From positions 1 through 57,022 of the forward strand of contig CABUJV010000009.1 in assembly GCA_902492005.1 (NCBI GenBank): DNA of 57,022 nt, written 5' to 3'. The position numbers and the translations under genes are program-made. This DNA is from an uncultured Eubacteriales bacterium. GTDB taxonomy: Bacteria > Bacillota > Clostridia > Oscillospirales > Oscillospiraceae. The notes under the pieces are model-generated. The model was given only the letters and a program-made list of their open reading frames with translations. It did not search any database and was not told where the DNA came from. This document shows positions 16,343 to 23,382 of this stretch, in pieces; position 1 is the first letter of the stretch; the number at the start of each line of letters is the position of its first letter.

Positions 16343-16388
16343 TTGACTTTTATTTTATTTAATATTATATTAATTTTATTAAAGTCAA
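16343..16388. promoter_or_regulatory. Consensus promoter inside an AT-rich palindrome (DUF2089 gene, possibly divergent)
   Basis: On the plus strand TTGACT (16343-16348), 17 bp, TATATT (16366-16371) forms a good sigma-A promoter. The -35 TTGACTTT is repeated inverted at 16381-16388 (AAAGTCAA), so the minus strand also reads TTGACT followed by AT-rich -10-like sequence toward the Lrp gene. The dyad could also be an operator. Confidence 0.7.
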
Positions 16389-16409
16389 AATTAAATATGG
16401 GGGTGTAAA

Positions 16410-16709
16410 ATGTCAATCTCCGTCATACCGGAGTGGATGGCCGAGCTGGACGAGGAGGACGTGTCCTTCATCCGGAATTTCCTGCTGTGCTCCGGGTCCC
16501 TCAAGGAGGTGGCGGGCCGCTACAGGGTGAGCTATCCCACCGTCCGCCTGCGGCTGGACCGGCTGATCCAGAAGATCAAGCTGGGGGAGAACCAGGCCGC
16601 CGATCCCTATGTGGCCCTCATCAAGCGGCTGGCCGTCAACGACAAGGTGGATTTCGAGGCCGCCAAGCTCCTGATTCAGGAATACAAACGACAAAAGGAG
16701 GACCCATAA
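16410..16709 (+). CDS. DUF2089-family DNA-binding-like protein
   Basis: This 99-aa small cytosolic protein belongs to the DUF2089 type: LDEEDVSFIRNFLLCSGSLKEVAGRYRVSYPTVRLRLDRLIQKI looks like a helix-turn-helix of the sigma-70 region 4 kind. GGGGGTG precedes the start. The family is often found with a small membrane partner or a membrane-anchored regulator, and here a 112-aa membrane protein begins one base after its stop codon. A role as a small regulator is likely but unproven. Confidence 0.85.
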   Translation: MSISVIPEWMAELDEEDVSFIRNFLLCSGSLKEVAGRYRVSYPTVRLRLDRLIQKIKLGENQAADPYVALIKRLAVNDKVDFEAAKLLIQEYKRQKEDP

Positions 16710-17048
16710 ATGCGATTTGCCACGGTTCTGATCCCGGTCATGCTTCTGCTCTGCCTCATTCTCCCCACCGGCCTGCTGGCCGTGCTGGAGTATTTCCTGG
16801 CCAAGCTGGAGAGCCCCTGGCCCGGGCGGGTGCTGCCCATCCTCTCGTTCCTCAGCTCCCTGTGCGCCCCCGCCGTACTGCTGTTCAATATGGCCGCCCC
16901 CGCCGGGCTGCCGGTCATTCTGATTCCCCTGCTGGCGCTGGCCGTCCTCAATCTCCCCACGCTGGTCTTCTGCGTCGTTTACCGCAGCACCCGGCGCAAA
17001 TGCGTGGAGCAGAAGGGCGTGGACCGGATGAATATTCAGGATCTCTGA
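16710..17048 (+). CDS. Small integral membrane protein
   Basis: This 112-aa protein of unknown function has three hydrophobic segments (about residues 5-30, 45-63 and 68-92) followed by a basic tail RSTRRKCVEQK. AAAGGAGG lies inside the end of the DUF2089 gene, whose TAA stop touches this ATG, so the two are an operon. It could be the membrane partner or a target of the DUF2089 protein. I recognise no motif. Confidence 0.75.
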   Translation: MRFATVLIPVMLLLCLILPTGLLAVLEYFLAKLESPWPGRVLPILSFLSSLCAPAVLLFNMAAPAGLPVILIPLLALAVLNLPTLVFCVVYRSTRRKCVEQKGVDRMNIQDL

Positions 17049-17067
17049 GGATCCATCTGTAAGTAAA

Positions 17068-17096
17068 GAAGCGGACCGCCTGAGGCAGTCCGCTTC
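17068..17096. terminator. Hairpin terminator between convergent genes
   Basis: A 9-bp stem GAAGCGGAC/GTCCGCTTC lies between the membrane-protein gene and the convergent YbjQ gene. It is a likely shared terminator with a weak T-tract. Confidence 0.6.
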
Positions 17097-17103
17097 CCCG
17101 GTT

Positions 17104-17415
17104 TTACTTGAACTTGACGGCGGTGCCGTAGGCGATGACCTCGGCCGCCCCCTGCATCACGGCGGCGGAGGCGTAGCGCATGCAGACCACCGCGTCGGCC
17201 CCCATGGCCTCCGCCTCTCCTACCATCCGCTTGGTGGCCAGGGCCCGGGCCTCGTTCATCATCTCGGTGTAGGCCTTCAGCTCGCCGCCCACCAGGGTCT
17301 TGAAGCCCTGAGTGATATCCTTGCCGATGTTCTTGGACTGGATGGTACTCCCCCGGACCAGGCCCAGGGTCTCCAGCTCCCGGCCGGAGATCTGTTCAGT
17401 AGTTGTCAAGATCAT
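17104..17415 (-). CDS. YbjQ/UPF0145-family protein
   Basis: This roughly 103-aa protein belongs to the YbjQ family, whose members form decamers and have been suggested to bind heavy metals; function is not established. Family features are the MILTTTEQISGRE start, LGLVRGSTIQSKNIGKDI and AEAMGADAVVCMRYASA. I prefer ATG 17415 (AGGAG about 11 nt upstream) over the GTG three codons earlier. Its 5' end overlaps the upstream small membrane gene by 20 nt, so it is translationally coupled in one operon. Confidence 0.88.
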   Translation of the reverse strand: MILTTTEQISGRELETLGLVRGSTIQSKNIGKDITQGFKTLVGGELKAYTEMMNEARALATKRMVGEAEAMGADAVVCMRYASAAVMQGAAEVIAYGTAVKFK

Positions 17416-17620
17416 CCTCTTCACCGCTCCTTATCTCTTTGATGCGCTCGCACAGCACGTATATGGTGACCCCCAGCAGCGCCAGGGGGATCACGGCGCC
17501 CAGCAGCTTGATCCACAGCGGGATGGCCGGCACCAGGAAAATCAGCGCCGCATAGCCCAGCAGCCAAAGGCCCACCAGTACGGAGATCACAACGGGCGCC
17601 GCCAGCTTTCCCTTCTTCAT
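17396..17620 (-). CDS. Small two-helix membrane protein upstream of YbjQ
   Basis: This 74-aa protein of unknown function has two hydrophobic segments (about residues 8-30 and 35-57) and an acidic tail (EIRSGEEDDLDNY). ATG 17620 has GGAGG 6 nt upstream; a longer frame to 17698 crosses the promoter and operator. It overlaps the YbjQ gene, which suggests that the two act together. Confidence 0.75.
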   Translation of the reverse strand: MKKGKLAAPVVISVLVGLWLLGYAALIFLVPAIPLWIKLLGAVIPLALLGVTIYVLCERIKEIRSGEEDDLDNY

Positions 17621-17647
17621 GGTCCGGCCTCCATTCCATGCTGTTTT

Positions 17648-17698
17648 ATTTAGATTTTTATCTAAATGAATTATACCAGATTCCGTGCCCCTTGTCAA
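17648..17698 (-). promoter_or_regulatory. Consensus promoter with a palindromic operator (membrane protein-YbjQ operon)
   Basis: On the minus strand TTGACA (17693-17698), 17 bp, TATAAT (17670-17675). Immediately downstream is a perfect 8-bp inverted repeat ATTTAGAT-TTTT-ATCTAAAT (17648-17667) covering the expected transcription start, where a bound repressor would block initiation. The perfect -35/-10 suggests a strong promoter that is normally held off. Confidence 0.85.
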
Positions 17699-17741
17699 GC
17701 CGAAGCAGGGGAAACCCGCCTGAAAAAGCGGGGATTTTCCC

Positions 17742-17770
17742 TTGACAAAGGCTCACAGGGCTGATATACT
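17742..17770 (+). promoter_or_regulatory. Consensus sigma-A promoter of the infC operon
   Basis: TTGACA (17742-17747), a 17-bp spacer, and TATACT (17765-17770). Transcription would start near 17777 and give a leader of about 180 nt before infC. Confidence 0.92.
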
Positions 17771-17776
17771 GTTTTG

Positions 17777-17959
17777 GCAAAACAAAGAAGGAACGGGTAC
17801 CACCGTCCTCACCCCCAGCGTATGGCGAAGGGGTCAACATCGGCATACTGAGGTCCGCCGGCTGCGGCGCGGTTTCGGCATGTTTTTGCAGCGGGTACCC
17901 TTCCGGGTGTCCGCGTTTTTCATTTTATATCGCGAACCACGAATGGGAGGTGCTTTCGT
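17777..17959 (+). promoter_or_regulatory. infC-rpmI-rplT leader with an attenuator
   Basis: The leader contains an intrinsic terminator at 17891-17920: GCGGGTACCC-TTCC-GGGTGTCCGC followed by GTTTTT. In Firmicutes this operon has an L20-binding leader that ends transcription early when free ribosomal protein L20 is abundant. The position and terminator fit that system. I did not fold the upstream L20-binding part. Confidence 0.75.
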
Positions 17960-18490
17960 ATCAGCAACATGAGTCATCAGATCAACGACGAGATTCGGGA
18001 CCGCGAGGTCCGTCTGATTTCCGCCACCGGCGAGCAGTTGGGCATCCTGTCCACCCGCGAGGCCCTGGAACGGGCCGCTGAAGCGGACCTGGACCTGGTG
18101 AAGATCTCGCCCACGGCCAATCCCCCGGTCTGCAAGCTGATGGACTATGGCAAGTACAAGTTCGAGCAGCAGAAGCGGGAGAAGGAAGCCAGAAAAAATC
18201 AGCGCGTCGTGGAGATCAAAGAGGTGCGCATGTCCCCGGGCATCGACGTGAACGATTTCAACGTCAAGCTCCGGAACGCTCAAAAATTCCTGTCCGAGGG
18301 CGACCGGGTCAAGGTCACCGTCCGTTTCCGCGGCCGCGAGATGGCCCACACCGACATCGGCAGAAAGCTCCTGCTCAAGTTTGCGCAGGACTGCGCCGAG
18401 ATCGCCGCCATGGACAAGGAGCCCAAGCAGGAAGGCCGCCACATGAACATGTTCCTGTCTCCGAAGGCCTCCAAGGACGCCAAAAAGTAA
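17960..18490 (+). CDS. infC: Translation initiation factor IF-3 (probable AUC start)
   Basis: This 176-aa factor keeps the 30S subunit free and checks the start codon-tRNA pairing. It shows the family's INDEIRDREVRLISATGEQLG, LDLVKISPTANPPVCKLMDYGKYKFEQ and the C-terminal domain with VTVRFRGREMAH. The first ATG is 17969, but the only good Shine-Dalgarno (GGGAGG, 17945-17950) is 18 nt from it and 9 nt from an in-frame ATC at 17960. IF-3 genes are known to use AUU/AUC/AUA starts so that IF-3 represses its own translation. I therefore place the start at 17960; the ATG start would give 173 aa. Confidence 0.93.
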   Translation: MSNMSHQINDEIRDREVRLISATGEQLGILSTREALERAAEADLDLVKISPTANPPVCKLMDYGKYKFEQQKREKEARKNQRVVEIKEVRMSPGIDVNDFNVKLRNAQKFLSEGDRVKVTVRFRGREMAHTDIGRKLLLKFAQDCAEIAAMDKEPKQEGRHMNMFLSPKASKDAKK

Positions 18491-18511
18491 CTGAAAGGGA
18501 GTCAAACCGAT

Positions 18512-18721
18512 ATGGCTAAGATCAAGCTCAAGACCCACAGCGGGGCGAAAAAGAGATTCAACCTGACCAAGACCGGCAAGGTGAAGCGCGCCCACGCCTT
18601 CAAGTCCCACCTCCTCAACGGTCACGGCAAGGATACCAAGCGCAAGCGCGGTCTCCGCGCCGGCGCTTACGCGGACAAGACCAACGAGTCCGCCATCAAG
18701 CGCATGATCCCCTATAAATAA
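18512..18721 (+). CDS. rpmI: 50S ribosomal protein L35
   Basis: This 69-aa basic ribosomal protein has the typical MAKIKLKTHSGAKKRF start and KRKRGLRAG and KRMIPYK near the end. GAAAGGGAG precedes the start. It sits between infC and rplT, as in nearly all Firmicutes. Confidence 0.98.
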   Translation: MAKIKLKTHSGAKKRFNLTKTGKVKRAHAFKSHLLNGHGKDTKRKRGLRAGAYADKTNESAIKRMIPYK

Positions 18722-18756
18722 GAATCATTTACCATAACATAGGAGGCTAATCGACA

Positions 18757-19113
18757 ATGGCTAGAGTCAAAGGCGCGATGATGACGCGCAAGAGAAGAAA
18801 TAAAATCCTGAAGCTGGCGAAGGGTTATTGGGGCGCCAAGAGCAAGCACTTCAAGATGGCCAACGAGCAGGTCATGAAGTCCCTGAAGTACGCCTACACC
18901 GGCCGCCGCCTGAAGAAGCGTGACTTCCGTTCCCTGTGGATCACCCGCATCTCCGCCGCCTGCAAGATGAACGGCATGAACTACTCCACCTTCATGAACG
19001 GTCTGAAGAAGGCCGGCGTGGAGATCAACCGCAAAATGCTGGCTGAGCTGGCCGTCAACGACAAGGCCGCTTTCACCGCCCTGACCGAGATGGCCAAGGC
19101 CAAGCTGGCATAA
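18757..19113 (+). CDS. rplT: 50S ribosomal protein L20
   Basis: This 118-aa rRNA-binding protein is required early in 50S assembly. It starts MARVKGAMMTRKRRNKILKL and contains AYTGRRLKKRDFRSLWITRI. ATAGGAGG lies upstream. In Firmicutes, free L20 also binds the operon leader to shut it down. A strong terminator follows. Confidence 0.98.
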   Translation: MARVKGAMMTRKRRNKILKLAKGYWGAKSKHFKMANEQVMKSLKYAYTGRRLKKRDFRSLWITRISAACKMNGMNYSTFMNGLKKAGVEINRKMLAELAVNDKAAFTALTEMAKAKLA

Positions 19114-19126
19114 ATCCTTTCATTCA

Positions 19127-19160
19127 AAAGGCGCCCCGCTCTGTGAGTGGGGCGCCTTTT
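19127..19160 (+). terminator. Terminator of the infC operon
   Basis: The stem AAAGGCGCCCCGCT pairs with AGTGGGGCGCCTTTT and carries the T-tract, 14 nt past the rplT stop. Confidence 0.9.
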
Positions 19161-19215
19161 ATGGAAGGGTCACATAAAACCTTAGAGCAGACTGTCCCGG
19201 TGGATGCAGCTGTTT

Positions 19216-19767
19216 TCAGACGCTCCGGGGATACGGCTCCATCCGTCCCACATGGGCGTCGTAAAGCCGGGCCAGAATCTTCAGATGGTGTTCTTCATCC
19301 GCGATGATGCGCCGCAGATTCTCCTGGACGTTGGGATCGGCGATCCAGCGGAGCTGGGCCTTGTATTTCCGGATGGCCGCCTTCTCCGCCTTCACCGCCC
19401 CGCGGATCATCGGGCCCAGCCGCTGGACGTACTGGCCATACCCCGGCGACCACCAGCTCTTGCGCCCTCCCTGTCCGCTGCCCCACAGCCGGGGGTCCTC
19501 TCCCATCTGCCGGGCCAGCGTACCGAAAATCTCCAGATGGTGCATCTCCACCGCGCCAATCCCGCGAAAGGCGTCCGCCACCTCGGGCAGCTCCGCCGTC
19601 ACCAGGCGGTCGTATACATACACAGCCACCGCCGACATCTCCGAGTTGCCGCCGCCCACGTTATCCAGCATGGCTTCGGCATACCGCCGGTTTTTGCCCC
19701 CCGCCTGCACTGGCGGGTAGGACTCCGGCGCGCAGTACTCGTCCGCGCTGTATCCATATCCCTCCAT
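19216..19767 (-). CDS. Ferritin-like/rubrerythrin-type diiron protein
   Basis: This 183-aa helical protein appears to have a di-iron four-helix bundle: two Glu-x-x-His elements (AVEMHHLEIF and ADEEHHLKILARL), each with partner Glu residues in VTAELPEVAD and VKAEKAAIRKY. There is no C-terminal rubredoxin Cys4 domain. The N terminus (EGYGYSADEY...GGKNRRYAEAMLDNVGGGNSEMSAV) resembles spore-coat-associated ferritin-like proteins of Clostridia. It probably handles oxygen, peroxide or iron. ATG 19767 has AGGAGG 6 nt upstream; the 29-residue longer frame lacks a site. Confidence 0.8.
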   Translation of the reverse strand: MEGYGYSADEYCAPESYPPVQAGGKNRRYAEAMLDNVGGGNSEMSAVAVYVYDRLVTAELPEVADAFRGIGAVEMHHLEIFGTLARQMGEDPRLWGSGQGGRKSWWSPGYGQYVQRLGPMIRGAVKAEKAAIRKYKAQLRWIADPNVQENLRRIIADEEHHLKILARLYDAHVGRMEPYPRSV

Positions 19768-19894
19768 GACCATCCTCCTTTTATTGGGTCTCCTCCCTCC
19801 ATTCCTATGAATTCTCCAGCACGTCCCATACGTGTTCTTCCCACTGCGCCGTCTCAAATATAATAATAAAAATTATATTTCGTTGTTTTTTATA

Positions 19895-19924
19895 TTGATA
19901 TTTACCGGGAGATGGTGGTATACT
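19895..19924 (+). promoter_or_regulatory. Probable sigma-A promoter of the hemolysin III gene
   Basis: TTGATA (19895-19900), an 18-bp spacer and TATACT (19919-19924), about 30 bp before the gene start. Confidence 0.65.
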
Positions 19925-19956
19925 GAGTCCATCAAGATTGGATGCAGGTGATCCTT

Positions 19957-20697
19957 ATGGACGAACGCATGGAATATCAACACTGCCGTTTCGACCTCCC
20001 CCGCCCCAAGGTCCGGCGGCGGCCGTGGCGCGAAGAGAAGGGCCGGGACCCCTATGACGGGCTGCGCCCCTGGTCGGCCGTCACCCACGGCGCCGGCGTG
20101 GTCCTGGGCATCCTGGGGGCTGTCCTCCTGCTGCTGCGGACGGCGCAGACCGGCGCGGCCTGGCGGCTTCTCCCCTTTGCCGTCTATGCCGCCAGCATGA
20201 TCGGCCTCTACACCGCCAGCACCCTGTATCACTGCCGGAACACCGACGTGAAAGGGCGCATTGCCCTGCGGAAGTACGACCACATCTCCATCTACTTTCT
20301 CATCGCGGGCAGCTATACCCCCATCTGCCTCATCGCCCTGCCCCCCGCCTGGGGCTGGACCATGACCGCCATCGTCTGGGCTCTGGCCGCGGCTGGCACC
20401 GTCATGGCACTGCTGTGGATCAACGCCCCCCGGTGGGTCACCTCCGGCATTTACATCTCCATGGGCTGGATGGCGGTGTTTATGCTGCCCGCCCTGCTGA
20501 AGTATCTGCCCTCCGCCGGATTTTTCTGGCTGCTTCTGGGCGGCACCCTCTACACCGTCGGCGGCGTGCTCTACGCCGTCAAGCGGCCCGGCCGGAACAA
20601 TCCCCGCTTCGGCTGCCATGAAATCTTCCACGTCTTTATCCTGCTGGGCAGCATCGCCCACTTCTTCCTCATGTACCGCGTGATCGTTTACCTTTAA
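19957..20697 (+). CDS. Hemolysin III (PAQR-family) membrane protein
   Basis: This 246-aa protein has seven predicted membrane segments and the PAQR-family residues thought to bind zinc: YTASTLYHCR, KYDHISIYFLIAGSYTP and CHEIFHVFILLGSIAHF (the three conserved His with Ser and Asp). The family is linked to membrane lipid homeostasis; the hemolysin name is historical. I choose ATG 19957, which has AGGTGA about 5 nt upstream; the ATG at 19942 has none. The DegV gene follows 20 nt downstream. Confidence 0.92.
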   Translation: MDERMEYQHCRFDLPRPKVRRRPWREEKGRDPYDGLRPWSAVTHGAGVVLGILGAVLLLLRTAQTGAAWRLLPFAVYAASMIGLYTASTLYHCRNTDVKGRIALRKYDHISIYFLIAGSYTPICLIALPPAWGWTMTAIVWALAAAGTVMALLWINAPRWVTSGIYISMGWMAVFMLPALLKYLPSAGFFWLLLGGTLYTVGGVLYAVKRPGRNNPRFGCHEIFHVFILLGSIAHFFLMYRVIVYL

Positions 20698-20717
20698 CCC
20701 ATCAGGAGGATCGTATT

Positions 20718-21605
20718 ATGGATTCCTATCAGCTGACCTGCTGCTCCACTGCTGACCTGAGCGCGGACTATTTTCAGGAGAAGCGCATTCCCTACGTCCC
20801 CTTCCACGTGCAGATGGACGGGAAGGAGTACCCCGACGACCTGGGGCAGAGCCTTCCCTTTCCCGCCTTTTACGCCCGCATCGCTGCGGGAGCCGCCCCC
20901 ACCACCTCCCAGGTAAATGTGGAGGAGTTCAAGGCCTTTTTCACACCTTTTCTGGAGGCCGGGCAGGACATCCTGCACCTCTCGCTGTCCAGCGGGCTGT
21001 CCGGGGCCTGGCAGTCGGCCTGCATCGCCCGGGACGAGCTGGAGTCCCGCTTCCCGGAGCGGCGCATCCGCGTGGTGGACAGTCTGGGGGCCTCCTCGGG
21101 CTACGGGCTGCTGCTGGACACCGCCTGGGAGCGCCGGAGGGCCGGGGCCGGCCTGGAAGAGCTGGCCGGTTGGCTGGAGGCCCACAAACTGGAGGTACAT
21201 CACTGGTTCTTCTCCACCGATCTGACCAGCTATAAGCGGGGCGGCCGCATCTCCCCCGCGGCGGCGGCGGTGGGGACCCTGCTGGGCATCTGCCCCCTGC
21301 TGAACATGGACCATCTGGGCCGCCTGATCCCCCGGGAAAAGATCCGCAGCAAAACCCGGGTCATCCAGCGCATGGTCCAGAAGATGGCTGAGCACGCCCA
21401 GGGCAGCGCGTCCTACCGCGGCAAGTGCTTTCTGTCCCACTCGGCCTGTCCGGAGGACGCCCGGGCGGTGGCCGACCTGGTGGAGGCCCGCTTTCCCAAC
21501 CTGGATGGGCGGGTGGTCATCAACAGCGTGGGCACGGTGATCGGCGCCCACACCGGCCCGGGCACCGTGGCCCTCTTTTTCTGGGGCGATAAGCGGACGG
21601 ATTGA
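20718..21605 (+). CDS. DegV-family fatty-acid-binding protein (FakB-like)
   Basis: This 295-aa protein binds a single fatty acid in a pocket between two domains. Relatives (FakB) present fatty acids to the kinase FakA for phospholipid synthesis. Motifs are CSTADLSADYF at the N terminus, TTSQVNVEEF, LSLSSGLSGAWQSA with the Ser/Gly that hold the carboxylate, and HTGPGTVALFFWG at the end. AGGAGG precedes ATG 20718. No fakA gene lies in the window. It is probably co-transcribed with the hlyIII-type gene and ends at a strong terminator. Confidence 0.92.
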   Translation: MDSYQLTCCSTADLSADYFQEKRIPYVPFHVQMDGKEYPDDLGQSLPFPAFYARIAAGAAPTTSQVNVEEFKAFFTPFLEAGQDILHLSLSSGLSGAWQSACIARDELESRFPERRIRVVDSLGASSGYGLLLDTAWERRRAGAGLEELAGWLEAHKLEVHHWFFSTDLTSYKRGGRISPAAAAVGTLLGICPLLNMDHLGRLIPREKIRSKTRVIQRMVQKMAEHAQGSASYRGKCFLSHSACPEDARAVADLVEARFPNLDGRVVINSVGTVIGAHTGPGTVALFFWGDKRTD

Positions 21606-21611
21606 CGCGGC

Positions 21612-21650
21612 AAGCCCCCGGGAGCACTTATGTGCTCCCGGGGGCTTGTT
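21612..21650 (+). terminator. Terminator of the hlyIII-degV unit
   Basis: A perfect 16-bp stem (AAGCCCCCGGGAGCAC with its complement) with loop TTAT is followed by a short T-rich stretch. Confidence 0.85.
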
Positions 21651-21703
21651 TCATAAGCATCTGCGGACCGCCTCCTCCAGCCAGAACCGGCGGCGGCCGG
21701 CGC

Positions 21704-22378
21704 TCACTCCTCCGGCTCCGCGGCGGGTTCCTCCGGCGGCAGCTCTCCCTTGGTGCCCACGCAGCGGTTGATGGGGGTGCCCAGGTTGTGGAACTTCTCC
21801 TCATAGTCGGTCATCACCCCGCAGATGCCGTTTTCGTGCAGGTTCCGGGTGACCTCGCCCAGGGCATAGCCCGCCCGCGGGAACTGGAACAGCGACCACT
21901 CGAACAGCCCGCTGTTGTCCGTCTTGAAGTGAATCTGCCCCCTGTCGGAGAGCACCTGGCGGTAGAGCCGCAGGAAATTTTCGTGGGTCAGCCGCCGCTT
22001 GGCATGGCGGTTGGTGGGCCAGGGATCGCAGAAATTGATGTAGATGCGCTCCACCTCTCCGGGGGCAAAGAACTCCGACAGCCGGGCCACGTCGGCGTCA
22101 ATAAAAAAGACATTTTCCAATCCGGCGGCCTTGGCCCGCTCCATGGCGATGACCATGGCGTCCGGCACCCGCTCCACCGCCACAAAAAGGACGTCCGGCT
22201 CCGCCGCCGCCGTCTCGCAGGTGAAGCGGCCCTTGCCGCAGCCCAGCTCCAGGCGCAGTTCACAGCCGGGTGCCCCCTTCTCCCGCCAGCGGCCCCGCCA
22301 TTGCTGGGGATCGGTCACCAGATAGTCCGCACAGCACTCCATCCGGGGGATCAGATTGGGCTTTTTCCGCATGCGCAT
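21704..22378 (-). CDS. trmB: tRNA (guanine-N7-)-methyltransferase
   Basis: This 224-aa SAM-dependent enzyme makes m7G46 in tRNA. It has the SAM-binding LELGCGKGRFTCE, the catalytic/tRNA-binding INFCDPWPTNRHAKRRL and KTDNSGLFEWSL, and a C-terminal DYEEKFHNLGTPI that matches the family's TEYE-F-GxxI end. The tail is a short acidic Pro/Glu run. AGAGGAG precedes ATG 22378. Length is normal. Confidence 0.95.
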   Translation of the reverse strand: MRMRKKPNLIPRMECCADYLVTDPQQWRGRWREKGAPGCELRLELGCGKGRFTCETAAAEPDVLFVAVERVPDAMVIAMERAKAAGLENVFFIDADVARLSEFFAPGEVERIYINFCDPWPTNRHAKRRLTHENFLRLYRQVLSDRGQIHFKTDNSGLFEWSLFQFPRAGYALGEVTRNLHENGICGVMTDYEEKFHNLGTPINRCVGTKGELPPEEPAAEPEE

Positions 22379-22634
22379 CGCGTGGTCTCCTCTCTCTGCT
22401 CGTCGTATATCCGGCAGTCAGTGTACCATATTTTTTCTCAGAAGTCGAATCTTTTTCTTGTGCTTTGACCCGGCGGCGAGGGCTTCGTCCTGCAAAAGCT
22501 CTCGGACCGGGCCGGATCGTGCACCAGACCATGCCTGTCAGCGGCTTCGCCGCCGCGCTGGCCCTCTTCTTCTCCACCGGCAACAACTGAGCCTGCATGC
22601 AATGCGCCCCGCCGGCTCCGGCGGGGTGCGCTTT
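22379..22634 (+). other. Possible small transcript with its own terminator
   Basis: No established gene lies here, yet a plus-strand terminator (22604-22635) ends something on this strand, while both neighbours run on the minus strand. The only candidate coding part is a 19-23-codon frame ending at the TGA at 22588-22590 (MPVSGFAAALALFFSTGNN), without a ribosome binding site. A small RNA or a short peptide gene are both open. Confidence 0.35.
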
Positions 22635-22635
22635 T
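22604..22635 (+). terminator. Plus-strand terminator in the trmB-plsY gap
   Basis: The stem GCGCCCCGCCG pairs with CGGCGGGGTGCGC and is followed by TTTTCATTT on the plus strand only. Confidence 0.75.
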
Positions 22636-23240
22636 CATTTCGCTTCCGTGCGTCGGAACTTCCGGGGCTCCTGTCCCCGGGCCACCCGGGTCAGGCCGCG
22701 GATGTGCCGGGAGAGCATCATCAGCGTCAGCGCCAGCACCAGCATTCCGGCCTCGGCCCCGCCCAGCCGGAAGGCGGGCAGCACCGCCGCTGACGGGATG
22801 ACCAGGGCCCCCACGGGCAGGTAGCCGGTACCGAGCACCACCGCCAGCCCCAGAATGCAGCTCACGGTCCCCCACAGCGGAAAGGCCAGCACCAGGGCGG
22901 CGCAGGTCACCGTCACCCCCTTGCCGCCGTGGAAGCCGCTCCAGAAGGGGAAATTATGGCCCAGCGCCGCGCCCAGTCCGGCGTATAGGACGGCCAGGCG
23001 GCCCAGCGCCTGAGCCAGCAGCAGGCGGCACAGGGCGCAGGCCAGGGCGGTCTTGAGCAGGTCGCCCGCCAGCACCAGGGCCCCCGCCCCCTTCCCCAGC
23101 GTCCCGGCGATGTTGGCCATGCCCGGATTTCCGGTTCCCAGCGCCCGGGCGCCCTGGCCGGTCCTCCATCGGGCCACCGCCTCGGCGGTGAGCAGGCAGC
23201 CGCAGACATACCCCACGGTCAGGCAGATCAGACGTTCCAT
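22635..23240 (-). CDS. plsY: Glycerol-3-phosphate acyltransferase PlsY
   Basis: This 201-aa membrane enzyme transfers an acyl group from acyl phosphate to glycerol-3-phosphate in phospholipid synthesis. It has the conserved cytoplasmic loops GTGNPGMANIAGTLGK (the family's S/GGNxGxTN loop), GHNFPFWSGFHGGKGVTV and LPVGALVIPSAAV, and about five to six membrane segments. I place the start at ATG 23240 (GGGAG about 12 nt upstream, GGAGG directly adjacent); a longer frame to 23285 starts inside the divergent promoter region. The usual Asn of the first motif is partly changed (NPGMAN), so it is a divergent member. Confidence 0.88.
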   Translation of the reverse strand: MERLICLTVGYVCGCLLTAEAVARWRTGQGARALGTGNPGMANIAGTLGKGAGALVLAGDLLKTALACALCRLLLAQALGRLAVLYAGLGAALGHNFPFWSGFHGGKGVTVTCAALVLAFPLWGTVSCILGLAVVLGTGYLPVGALVIPSAAVLPAFRLGGAEAGMLVLALTLMMLSRHIRGLTRVARGQEPRKFRRTEAK

Positions 23241-23320
23241 CCTCCAAAAGCTCCCTTCTCCCATTCTGAGGGTAGTATATCCCATACCTCCGGAAAATCC
23301 ACCTCTTTTTGTGAAATCCG

Positions 23321-23349
23321 TTGCCTCTCCCCCTACAAAATGCTATAGT
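23321..23349 (+). promoter_or_regulatory. Sigma-A promoter of the GreA-like gene
   Basis: TTGCCT (23321-23326), a 17-bp spacer and TATAGT (23344-23349), 33 bp before the start codon. Confidence 0.8.
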
Positions 23350-23382
23350 AAAAAGACCAAACCAAAAAAGAGGTCATCTGCC

